From the NCBI GenBank assembly GCA_036365455.1, contig JAWQUS010000011.1, positions 888,001 through 952,000 of the forward strand: DNA of 64,000 nt, in the 5' to 3' direction. This document shows positions 33,515-43,322 of this stretch, in pieces (the first letter of the stretch is position 1; every line of letters begins with the position of its first letter). The notes beneath the pieces were generated by a model, which searched no databases, had not been told where the DNA came from, and worked only from the letters and a program-made list of their open reading frames with translations. Origin of the DNA: Macrosoma leucophasiata (Eukaryota > Arthropoda > Insecta > Lepidoptera > Hedylidae). Position numbers and translations under genes: made by a program.

Positions 33515-34095
33515 AGGGTTCCGTGCCTTAAAAGGAAAAAAGGAACCCTTATAGGATCACTCGTGCGTCTGTCTGTCTGTCTGTCTGTCCGTCTGTCACA
33601 TCCAATTTGCTCCGAAACTACTCAAACGGTTGAGTTGAATATATTTAAATTGGTGACCCAAAGATGAACACGTCAAGTAAAATAATAAATTTTAAACAGG
33701 AGGGCCACTATCGGGGAGTAAATCAGAAAATAAAAAAAAAAAACGTAAACTGTGTCGTGTGACATATCAAATGAAAGAGGTTGTTGTCAGCATCACACAT
33801 ATATTTTTTTAATAACTTTTGCATAAACAAATTTGAAGTTCTTTAAGAAAAACGACGAAAATTGACCATCCCCCCCCCTATCTCCGAAACTACTGAACTT
33901 AAAATTTTGAAAAAAATGTGGAAAATAGTTTTTTTTCCTATAGATTACTGGAAAACCTACAAGAAGTTTGAGTATTCAAATTAAATCGAAAATTCTTAAT
34001 AATATAACCCGTTGACCCGTGAGGGTTCCGTAATTTATTTAAATTACGGAACCCTCACGACGCAAGTCGATCTCGCACTTGTCCGGTTTTTTATT
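33515..34095 (-). repeat. REP2 dispersed repeat, reverse, with internal change
   Basis: Starts TTTTTAGGGTTCCGTGCCTT and ends CTCGCACTTGTCCGGTTTTT. It contains a (GTCT)n run at 33570-33598 and, near 34020, an inverted pair AGGGTTCCGTAATTTA / TAAATTACGGAACCCT. Confidence 0.6.
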
Positions 34096-34269
34096 TTTAG
34101 TTTAGTACCTGAAAAGTAAACAAACGGTACCTCTCCCAGGTGTCTGTCCGTCTGTCACAGCTAATTAGCTCCGAATCGAACTACAACGAAATGTTGGAAC
34201 GATTGAGTTTATATTTGATACACATGTCTACTGAGTAGTCTCATTAGTCTAGTGGTAGTAGGCTATTAC

Positions 34270-34440
34270 GACCGACCCGGTTAGTCCAGCGGTATCAGAT
34301 GACCGTTTGATTCGAAGGGTCGCGGGTTCGATCCCTGCACCGGGACAAATATTTGTATGGCCTACAGATATTTGTTTTGGGTCTGGATGTTTGTGTATGT
34401 GTTGTGTGTGTACAACGGCACCCACGACACAGGTTTTTTT
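34270..34440 (+). repeat. REP5 tRNA-derived SINE
   Basis: GACCCGGTTAGTCCAGCGGT ... GGGTCGCGGGTTCGATCCCT head, ending in a T-run, directly followed by a REP4 copy. Confidence 0.75.
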
Positions 34441-34445
34441 TTTTG

Positions 34446-34600
34446 TTTTATTATTACTACTACGATGGGATCCTGGGTACAATTCCCGGGTTGAGGGCTT
34501 TTAGTGAAAGGTGTATCCTTCTCTGGGTCTATTGTGAATTTTCCATTTTCTGGAAGTTTTCCAGTAACTCGGAGTTTTGTAATGTGCCTGTAATATACCA
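34446..34600 (+). repeat. REP4 SINE-like repeat, partial
   Basis: TACTACTACGATGGGATCCT, CAATTCCCGGGTTGAGGG and TCTGGAAGTTTTCCAGTAAC match REP4. It abuts the preceding REP5 tail. Confidence 0.65.
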
Positions 34601-34975
34601 ATGTCTCGCATTCTTGTCATCTTATCTGACCTTAGTATATTACCTAATTTACTTGCCGCTAAATGGTATGTCTACCGAACTACCCGTAACTGAAAACGAT
34701 GATGACGATGATCTACAAGAATGATGAACCAGGAATATTAAATACCACTGTGTATCTTAACTTTTGAGTTAGTTAAAAGAGTTAGGTAAGTGTCAGCTCC
34801 GAAAAAGTCACACGTTTAACACAAAATTATTTCTATGTTGCCAAAACATAAAATTCACTGAGCTCATTACGTAAGATCAAAGTAAAAGTGATGAGACGAC
34901 CAACAGATGCAGCATCTTTATGTTCAGCGCAAACGAGCGGTTGGATCGCTCCTAATCCATTCATTTTTAATTTAA

Positions 34976-35406
34976 CTGGTGGTAGAGCTCCAGTAACGGA
35001 GCGGGCGAAGGTAGGCGTTACCTAATGCACTTGCCGATGAATGGTACTGTTCAGCACTATCGTTTTCCATTCAGGTGGTATTGTACGGCCCTGTAATTCC
35101 TGCAACAGAGGCATAACACCTTAAGCCTCAGGAGTGGTAACACATCTGCATTTTGACCTCTGGTTTTTGTGTGACTGTCTACAGGCTGCAGTCATCACTT
35201 AACATCAATGTGAACTGCATGCTTGTTTGTCACTTTCATGGCGCCGTTATAATTATAATTAAATAACAAAGACATAACAATTCTCAGGGGTGGCAACGCA
35301 TCTGCATTTTGACCTCTGGTCTTTGTGTAGGTGTCTATAGGCTGCAGTCATCACTTAATATCAGTGTGAACTGCACGCTTGCTTGCCACCTTCATTACAT
35401 TAAAAG
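34976..35406 (+). repeat. Two consecutive REP1 copies, second 5'-truncated
   Basis: First copy 34976-35245, diverged but complete; second copy 35283-35406 keeps only GGGTGGCAACGCATCTGCAT to the tail. About 40 bp separate them. Confidence 0.75.
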
Positions 35407-35460
35407 AAAAATCCCTACAATCGCCACGCTTGCGGATTGGCGATCGCAATGGCGGTGATT

Positions 35461-35655
35461 TGACGACCCGGTTAGTCCAGCGGTGTGAAATGACCGTTTG
35501 ATTCGAAGGGTCGCGGGTTCGATCCCCGCACCGGGACAAATATTTGTATGGTCTACAGATATTTGTTTCGGGTCTGAATGTTTGTGTATGTGTTGTATGT
35601 GTACAACGGCACCCACGACACAGGTTTATACCTAATTGTGAGTGTCAGCGTATTT
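35461..35655 (+). repeat. REP5 tRNA-derived SINE, best-preserved head
   Basis: GACCCGGTTAGTCCAGCGGT, then GGGTCGCGGGTTCGATCCCC and GCACCGGGACAAATATTTGT. The body reaches TACCTAATTGTGAGTGTCAG. Confidence 0.78.
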
Positions 35656-36735
35656 TATTTTTATTTTATCCCAGGACGCTGCTGCCCATCTTGCGTTTTC
35701 GCATTTACTGCCGCCCCGATATAATGGTTTAACCGCCATTGTTCGCTTGACTGACTGCACTAACTCAAGAATTATCTTCGACTAGAAGAAAATTCTTCTG
35801 TTAGTGAGCGCTGGGGTCGTCTCGACGCCGGCTATGAGCGGTTATCAAAAAAAAAGTCTTAACGCAGCGTAAAAAATGCTTGTCTGTACGTGATAATAAC
35901 CTGTTAACACATTCTACTTAACCCGGCCACCTAGCCGTAATATTGTCGAATGATTCGACAATTCACTGATGTGGCCGAAGCGCTTCGACCTTTGCTATTG
36001 AAATGTTACGACATATTGAATGTTGTGAAATGATGAGTTGTGTAGATAAGTGTTGGAACCATATGCTGTGTTTTGTTTCATTATAACTAGCTATTGGCTT
36101 TGGATGCGTAGAATTCTTAATATAGGTAGGTATAAACTTCCGTCCCCTATTTCTGCCTGCATATTAGGGGGTGATTCCAAAAAAGGCCAGTAAATTTTCG
36201 ATTCATAAAAATCCTCATAAAAATTATCTCATTTAAGGAAGGTTTTTGTCCAGGGGTGGAGGTCTTTCGATTTTAGTGATAGACCTCTGGTGAAGTTTAA
36301 AATGTAAGCGCCGTTATATTGTTATTAATCAGATGATAAGGTACATAATGTACAGTCTTGCTTTTTTCTTACAAAATGTTTTAGACGGTACCACTGTCTA
36401 AATATTTACACACCTATAGGTGCGTATAGGTACACACATTAATGCCTGTAGCTTTTCAATAAATGTATTATATACATGTATATAAAAAGAACTCAATAGC
36501 AAACAAAATAAACTCAATAGCTTCTTACTGCAATTATTTAAACCGAGAAATTTCACTTTTATTTAGAGAAAACGAGCGATCGAGACAATAATCGTGGACA
36601 TGAAATCCTGCTTTCGATAATCTATCACCAGTTGTAAAAGCATATTACAGAATTACTGCGGTCTGTTTTTATTTTTTTTTAAAAAGGAGTATTTTCAACG
36701 TGAGTGACGTAGAAAACGACAATGTTGATTGGCAG
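35656..36735. other. Intergenic stretch, nothing recognised
   Basis: No gene or repeat family identified. A small hairpin ATTGTCGAAT-GATTCGACAAT sits near 35940-35965. Confidence 0.4.
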
Positions 36736-36992
36736 CATAAAGCAACTCGGCCCACCGGTCGCGGCGGACCGGAGAGGAGTAGCCATAGCGTTTATTTCCG
36801 ATGCAAAACAGTCTGTCATTTTATTGCGGGGGAAAATACGTGTGACACACACTCACACTACAAAATTCATCTATTATTACGAAACTCACACCTTGACTTT
36901 AACAAAATACATAAACAATTTCACGCACACATTTAAATATATGGGCGACAGGCATAGGACCATTTGGTTTTGTACTTTGACAGAGCCTGCCT

Positions 36993-37694
36993 CGTCGTGA
37001 TTCGCGGCGCGGTATAGGATTCGAGGCACGTGTCCCTTTTCCTCGGCATCTTCTGCTCCCATAGTAATAGGAGCGGCGTCTTGTCTGGGTGGCGTAGTGG
37101 TAAGCGCCGCGTCGCCGATTAGGGCGCAGCGACGGAGTAGGCGCCTCCCAAGTGTGGTGGTGCCGTGATGACAGCGGTGCCGCGGCGGTTGGTATTGCGG
37201 CGGCGGGGGCGGGGGGGTGTCGTCACGGCGCGAAGTGGCGTCGCTGCGGCGGCTTCCGTCGCCCAGCGTCGAGTTTTGGGAAGCCAACAGGGGCGAGCAT
37301 CCACCACTCCAGTGGCAACGCCCGCAGATATTGCGCGGTCGTAGCCCGGACCGTAGTCGGACCCGCGACCGCATCCCCGATGAAAGCCCCCACGTCCGGG
37401 AATCGAACCCGGGTCGGGCAGGTTACGTGACATCGTCACAGAGCTCTGCATCTAATGGCGAGCCCGGCCGAGCTTGGCTCACTAACGTATCGGATCACGA
37501 TTCGGGATCGGGGCTCGGACATACGTCGGCGTCCCGGGGTGTCCGGGTTGATACCACGGAGAGGATTTCGCGCGGGAGTGCCCTCCCGTCAGGCGGCCTG
37601 CTATGTAGTGGGGCAAATCCGTGGAGGTGTCCGTGAGATCCGTTTTCCGCACGATAGTACATATCGCGCGCGAGACGGACCACGAACTCCTGAA
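36993..37694 (-). mobile_element. GC-rich, 5'-truncated Jockey-like LINE fragment
   Basis: On the minus strand the first codons read VQEFVVRLARDMYYRAENGS, then HGFAPLHSRPPDGRALPREI, the C-terminal end of a Jockey-type reverse transcriptase, followed by a very GC-rich 3' region containing a tRNA-like T-arm (CCCGGGTTCGATTCCCGG). Composition is far from the surrounding AT-rich DNA, suggesting a recent arrival. The several overlapping open frames here reflect high GC and are not genes. Confidence 0.65.
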
Positions 37695-37775
37695 CGGCGG
37701 CGGCGGACTGGAGGGGAGTAGCCATATGCAGAGCCTGCCTGCATATGGCTACTCCCCTCCAGTCCGCCGCCGCCG
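37695..37775. repeat. Perfect 37-bp inverted repeat at a LINE/MITE junction
   Basis: Left arm 37695-37731 and right arm 37739-37775 are exact reverse complements, with a 7-base spacer AGCCTGC. The right arm is the original MITE end; the left arm is an inverted copy lying between the LINE's truncated 5' end and the target duplication. Confidence 0.85.
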
Positions 37776-38324
37776 GTGGCCCGTGGCTTGTCACTGTCGA
37801 GAGGGCGAAAGAGAGAGAACGAATAATTCGAATCCTATACTTGGCCTGCCTCCTCTCCGAGCGCTACGCACTACAGCAAAAGTGTCGAGAGGATTTTTTG
37901 GGACGTGATAAGGAACTTCGTTCCAAAAATGAATAAAAGTTTTCGTGAATCAATTTGTATATTAGCACGGCTTCCATGCTTTAGTTGTTGTTCCTAGCAT
38001 TAAGACATCTAGGCGACAGGCATAGTAACATTTGTGCAGCCCCGGATCTAGGGGAGGGCAAGCCGGGGCCTATGCCCCGGGCGGCAAGTTAAGAGGGCGG
38101 CCAAATTCATTATTTACAAATGAATAGACAACTCATAATTTACTTAACTTTAACCAGAGAATAAATAACAGCAATTGATGCATTATTTTCCGGAAGGCCT
38201 ATGTGTTAGTAGACATCTGATAGCTGAAATTATAAAGATGATAAAGATAAAAATAAATAGAAGTGGGGGGCGGTATTATTCAGTTTTCGCCCTGCCTAAA
38301 AGAAAGTTGAAGATCCGGGGCTGC

Positions 38325-38417
38325 TTTTGTGCTTGTACTTTAATAGAGGGGAAAACCTGCATAATATGGCTACTGCCCTTCGGTACACCGCGGCCAGTGG
38401 CCCGTGTTGCTCTATAG
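38325..38417 (+). mobile_element. MITE-A right-end fragment
   Basis: TTGTACTTTAATAGAGGGGA ... GTGTTGCTCTATAG, about 90 bp. The left end is missing. 38418-38840 holds nothing I recognise. Confidence 0.65.
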
Positions 38418-38841
38418 CTTAGAAGAACATAGAAATTCCCAGTATAGCTAACAAGCGCCATCTAGCGTAAATTAATTGTAGTAACGCCTATTACGCAACC
38501 ATAATTATTAGGTGAATTAAAAACAAAACAATATATTTTAGATTAAACAAATGAGATTATACGAAAAAGTCATATTTTTATTATCTTGTCATCTAGCCTA
38601 CATTTGATCGTAATAATTACGGAGCTCATTAAACGCCAGGTCACTGCACTTCTACCATAAATTTTTGAATAATACAAATTATGTAAATGCACAATAGATG
38701 AGCAAATGTGTCACAATGACTCGTTACATTCATTAGTGAAGACTCTCACGCCGCCGGAAACCGGAACAACAACCGGTGAAGCTTCTCACGTAGGTAATCG
38801 TAAATGGTTGACATAAAAAAGTAAAATCGCTTTATGTTTGA

Positions 38842-39015
38842 TTTTTTTATGTAATAGAAGTGGCAAACAAGCATGCAGTTCATATTGATGTTAAATGATG
38901 ACTGCAACATAGACACCCACACAAAGGCCGAGGTGAAAATGCAGATGCAGATGCGTTACCACTCCTGAGGCCTAAGTTCTTATGCCTCTATGCCGGAAAT
39001 TACAGAGCCGTACAT
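38842..39015 (-). repeat. REP1 SINE-like repeat, partial
   Basis: Reverse copy keeping the 3' two-thirds, with GCAGAT doubled near 38940. Confidence 0.7.
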
Positions 39016-39088
39016 TTTTATTTTATTGATGAAATGTCTCAGTAGATAGACTTATATTCGTATCTCAATTTTTAATATCACATCATGT

Positions 39089-39365
39089 CATAGAGCAACA
39101 CGCGAGAGGAGTAGCCATATGCAGCAGGCTTTCCCCTCTGTCAAAGTACAAGTGTACCTACGCCTGTCGCCCAGATGTTTAAATGTGTGCGTGAAATTGT
39201 TTATGAATGTTGTATGTGAGTTTCGTAGTAATAGACGATTTTTTAGTGTGTGTGTATCATACGTAGTTCCCCCCGCAAAAAATGACAGACTGTTTTGCAT
39301 CGGTAATAAACGCTATGGCTGCCCTCCGGGCCGCTGCGGCGGCCCGTGGCCCGTGTTGATCTATG
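39089..39365 (-). mobile_element. MITE-A copy, reverse, 277 bp
   Basis: Body runs opposite to the 18261 copy. Left end CATAGAGCAACACGCGAGAG has lost ~30 bp of its TIR. Flanks CATCATGT and CATCAGAT are compatible with a decayed 8-bp duplication. Confidence 0.7.
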
Positions 39366-39802
39366 CATCAGATGAAATATATTAACTGTTGGAACAAAGC
39401 CCCTATTGACAAGAGGTGGGTGGGTGTAAAAGACCCATTACTATAGGTATTTAAACCTAAATATTATTATTATTTTATTTGCAACTTCAGTTCTAGTCTG
39501 TCAGCGCCATCTGTTAAAAGTGTAACGAATCACTTACGAGTAAAATCTTTTATCACTGTAGATGGCATTATAATTATGACATAAATATACAGATGGCAGT
39601 AGAAGTTGTTTAAAATTACCAGCAGATGTCATTGTTAAGCTTTTATTACACTGTTAGATAGTTCTAAAATGTGAACAAAATTTTAGAATGAAAAATGTGA
39701 ACTCAGCATGAGTCCCATTTCATAAATAATGTTGTTTCGCGTTTTTTGCAACACGTACGAGTGAGTTGAAAGATATTCAAAAAAAAAAAGAAAGTCAAAA
39801 TC

Positions 39803-39870
39803 GTACGACTGGCTTTAGATAGAGGTCACGGGTTTAAATCCCGCTCGAAGTAGATTTTTTCTTTCAATTG
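39803..39870 (+). repeat. tRNA-Tyr-like repeat, 3' part
   Basis: GGCTTTAGATAGAGGTCACG ... AAATCCCGCTCGAAGTA resembles the 3' half of tRNA-Tyr; followed by GATTTTTTCTTTCAA, a variant of the tail seen at 2927 and 43047. Confidence 0.55.
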
Positions 39871-39892
39871 GTCCTTATAAAATTCACTTGCA

Positions 39893-39972
39893 TAATAATA
39901 TGTTATTGCCTTCTTCCAAGAAATGGGAGAGACTCGTGCCCAGCAGTGGGACATATCAAGGGTTGCCATTAT
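39893..39972 (+). repeat. REP3 3' end fragment
   Basis: GAGACTCGTGCCCAGCAGTG followed by GGACAT...GGTTGCCATTAT, the last ~80 bp of REP3. Confidence 0.6.
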
Positions 39973-40122
39973 AAAGTGTCAATGCGACAATGCCAATGAA
40001 ATATAGCAAATAAAAAATGACTTCGGAGTTTCTGCCCTGCAACCTATAATATTAGTCTAGTCGCTTTATCACTGTGGAGTTATTTTTTTCTTCACTTTTT
40101 GAAATAATTTTCCACTAATATT

Positions 40123-40232
40123 TACTGTCGGTAGAGCTTCAGTGTCGGAGCTTGAGGACGTAGGCGCCGCCGCATTACCTCATCTATTTGCCGCTAAATG
40201 GTATTGTTCAGATTGGCAACACATCTACATTG
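40123..40232 (+). repeat. REP1 5' part
   Basis: GTCGGTAGAGCTTCAGTGTCGGAGCTTGAGG ... CCGCTAAATGGTATTGTTCAG; the body is largely missing. A LINE-tail fragment follows at 40255-40390. Confidence 0.55.
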
Positions 40233-40436
40233 AAATCTTTGGTAACTATGTAGTTATATATCTTCACGCCAACCCCCTTAACGGGGTAGGCAGAGAGTAT
40301 GGAGCGTCACATATCACGTCCCTAACACAGCTCCCGTGCCTCACATTCATCATTCATCAAGTCGATTACAATAATGTGACAACTGACGGCAGCTATAATT
40401 ATGGGGCGTATAGAAGCTCGCCCGCTGGTTTGATGA

Positions 40437-41640
40437 CTTCCAGCCTCCCGAACAAGCCGGTTTCCGAAAAGGCTATAGTACCATAGACCACATACACACG
40501 CTGCGGCAGGTTATACAGAAGTCCGAGGAGTATCAACCGGCCATTATGCTTAGCGTTCGTGGACTATGAGAAAGCCTTTGATTCGGTTGAAACATGGGCT
40601 GTGCTGCAGTCTTTACAGCGTTGCCACATTGACTATCGGTATATCGAAGTGTTGAAGTGTCTGTATAAAAACGCCACCATGTCAGTCCGAGTACAGGACC
40701 AATGCACGAAGGCGATTCCTTTGCAGAGGGGAGTAAGACAGGGATATGTCATCTCACCTCTGCTCTTCACCAATGCAATGGAAGACGCCTTCAAGCTCCT
40801 GGAATGGCAAGGACTAGGCATCAATATCAACGGCGAATACATCACTCACCTTCGGTTTGCCGACGATATTATAGTCATGGCAGAGTCGCTGGAAGATCTC
40901 AGCACAATGCTCGAAGACCTCAATCGAGTGTCCCAAAGAGTGGGCCTTAAAATGAACATGGATAAGACCAAGGTCATGTTCAATAACCTTGTATCGCCCA
41001 CTCCAGTGTCCGTTGGGAACTCGATGCTCGAAGTTGTCGACGACTACGTCTATTTAGGACAAACCATACAACTAGGCAGGTCGAACTTCGAGAAAGAGGT
41101 CATTCGCCGAATCCAACTCGGCTGGGCAGCGTTCGGGAAGTTAAGGAGCGTTTTCTCGTCAAACATCCCGCAGTCCTTGAAGACGAAAGTCTTTAACCAG
41201 TGCGTTTTACCGGTGATGACCTACGGTGCCGAGACGTGGTCTCTCACTATGGGTCTCGTGCGAAAGCTCCAAGTCACTCAGCGGTCAATGGAAAGGGCTA
41301 TGCTCGGCGTTTCCCTACTGGATCGAATCAGAAATGAGGAGATCCGTAGGCGAACGAAAGTCGCTGACATAGCCAAGCAGATTTCCAAGCTGAAGTGGCA
41401 ATGGGCAGGGCACATAGCTCGGAGAACCGATAGCCGCTGGGGCAGAAAGGTTCTCGAGTGGAGACCACGTATCGGCAAACGCAGCGTAGGACGTCCACCT
41501 GCAAGATGGACCGACGACCTGATCAAGGCTGCAGGTACCCGCTGGATGCACGTCGCTTCCGATCGGTCGGCATGGAGGTCCTTGGGGGAGGCCTATGTTC
41601 AGCAGTGGACGTCTAATGGCTGATATGATGTATAGAAGCT
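40437..41640 (+). mobile_element. RTE-clade-like LINE, 5'-truncated and frameshifted
   Basis: The frame at 40443-40548 encodes PPEQAGFRKGYSTIDHIHTL and stops being in phase at about 40549, where LAFVDYEKAFDSVE continues in another frame. The main open frame (40559-41623, 354 codons) has RGVRQGYVISPLLFT, the catalytic LRFADDIIVMAE, NMDKTKVM, and the C-terminal GRPPARWTDDL, all typical of RTE-type reverse transcriptases. The endonuclease and N-terminal RT parts are missing, so it is dead. It ends shortly after the stop with TGATATGATG. Confidence 0.82.
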
Positions 41641-42330
41641 ATGGAGGAAAATGTCCATTATTTTTGCTCGCGCGAGGAATATTGTGACCTTTAAAAAGGG
41701 CCCCAAACATTTTTTTATACAGGGCCAAGGCTCGCTGCACCACTTCTCGCACTTGGCCGGTTTTTTATAAGTTTTCTTTGTCACAATATTTGATTTTTTT
41801 TTTCCTTTAAATTTAGCTAGAATATGTGATGGAACAGACAGGAAATGGAATTATTCAAACAGCAGGTGCACCTCGGTGCTACCGAATGAGAAATAAAATA
41901 CATTGAGGCGCGAAAATTACTTTAGAGCATAGACTTGCACGGATACATTTTAGTAGAATCTATAGAAAAGGGTGGTGTCTAAAGGTTTTACAACTTACAA
42001 TATTTAGAATAATAAATGTATTTTATTCATTAAGGATGAAGAGCACCTCATATGAAACGTCTAAAATAAATTAAAATGATTAACCATTGATTACATATTA
42101 TTTTTTTTTTTAAAACACCTCCGATTCTTTTATTTTTAGAGATAAGTGGACCCACTGAGATCTCTGTACGGCTGTATTATCAACTTTGTTACGGTACTCT
42201 GTGACTGTCGATTTTTTCCTTCAGCTTTTTACATTGCTTTGGGGTGTCAGTAGCGATATCTAGGCAATAAGAATGCTACTTAGGCAACCAATACACCAAA
42301 TTGAAGAGATAAGCGAAAAGAAAAGCGAAT
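41641..42330. other. REP2 end fragment followed by unrecognised DNA
   Basis: 41640-41770 resembles a reversed REP2 end (CTTCTCGCACTTGGCCGGTT). The remainder shows nothing I recognise. Confidence 0.45.
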
Positions 42331-42337
42331 GAGAGAA

Positions 42338-42695
42338 GCGCGCATGGCCCAGCGGCTGGTGTAGATCGTAAGCGATCTGCTCGGTTAAGCACTAAGGGCG
42401 CGGTCGGGTAGTGTTATGGGTGACCGCTAGTGGCAAATTAAAATGCGCGTTTCCGTGCTTCGGAGGGCATGTTAAGCCGTCGGTCCCGGTTGCTATCGAT
42501 GGATAGCAGTCGTTAAACCTTGTCGGAGGCCTAATGGGCGGTTCGAAAACATCCGACAGCGGGTTGGCCACTAACCCACCCACCTCCACCAATCCGCATT
42601 GGAGCAGCGTGGTGGAGTAAGCTCCAGGCCTCCCCCCACAAAAGGGGAGAGACTCGTGCCCAGCAGTGGGACGTGTAATGGGTTGCCATTATTAT
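42338..42695 (+). repeat. REP3 SINE-like repeat, full-length
   Basis: GCGCGCATGGCCCAGCGGCT to GGGTTGCCATTATTATT; the best complete plus-strand copy. Confidence 0.82.
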
Positions 42696-42763
42696 TAAAC
42701 ACCAAATTTTTTAGCTAATGTACCGTCAGGAAGCCGCTTTTCCCTTGATAATTGTTTTATTTT

Positions 42764-43046
42764 ACGGTGGTAGAACTTCAGTAACGGAGCTTGCGGACGT
42801 AGGCACCACCGCATTACCTAATTTACTAGCCGCTAAATGGTAGTGTTCAGCACTATCGTGTTCCAGTCAAATGGTAATGTACGGCCCTGTGATTTCCGGC
42901 ACAGAGGCATAACACCTTCCGCCCCAGGAGTGGTAACGCATCTGCATTTTAACCTTGGTCTTTGTGTGGGTGTCTATAGGCTGCAGTCATCATATACATC
43001 AATGTGAACTGCAGGCTTGTTTGCCACTTCCATTACATTAAAAAAA
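42764..43046 (+). repeat. REP1 SINE-like repeat, full-length
   Basis: GGTGGTAGAACTTCAGTAAC to GCCACTTCCATTACATTAAA; its A-tail abuts the tRNA-Tyr-like repeat at 43047. Confidence 0.8.
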
Positions 43047-43126
43047 ATAGTTGGTAGAGCGGCTGGACTAGAGATCCCAGTGGTCGCGGGTTCAAGTCCC
43101 ACCTGACTTCAAATTTTTCTTTCCAC
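43047..43126 (+). repeat. tRNA-Tyr-like repeat, 5'-truncated
   Basis: AGTTGGTAGAGCGGCTGGAC, then GGTCGCGGGTTCAAGTCCCA and the tail AAATTTTTCTTTCCACA. The acceptor 5' strand is missing, so it is not a functional tRNA. Confidence 0.65.
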
Positions 43127-43322
43127 ATATCTTTAAAAATATCAAGTATTCGTTTTCGTTTGTTGAACGCTCAGTAGAGTATAATTTGTAAGCTCACTAT
43201 GCAATCTAATTTATTGCATAAAATATCTTCAAACCTTAAACCTCAATTGCAACCAAATTCGATACAATATCGAGTTCTGAAACCTTCATAGCTCATTCAC
43301 GCATAAAACTCCGTCTTTCCAG

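Larger units (their letters stand above)
36736..37791 (+). mobile_element. MITE-A copy split by a LINE insertion
   Basis: The left part (36736-36985) has the TIR CATAAAGCAACTCGGCCCAC and body; the right part resumes at about 37735 with GCATATGGCTACTCCCCTCC and fades at GGTGGCCCGTGG. A 12-bp direct repeat CAGAGCCTGCCT at 36981-36992 and 37729-37740 brackets the inserted segment, as a target-site duplication would. The right TIR lacks its outermost bases. Confidence 0.7.

Noticed and set aside
37119..37794. Many overlapping open frames in the GC-rich block as genes
   Set aside because: High GC removes stops; only the LINE C-terminus on the minus strand has recognisable sequence.
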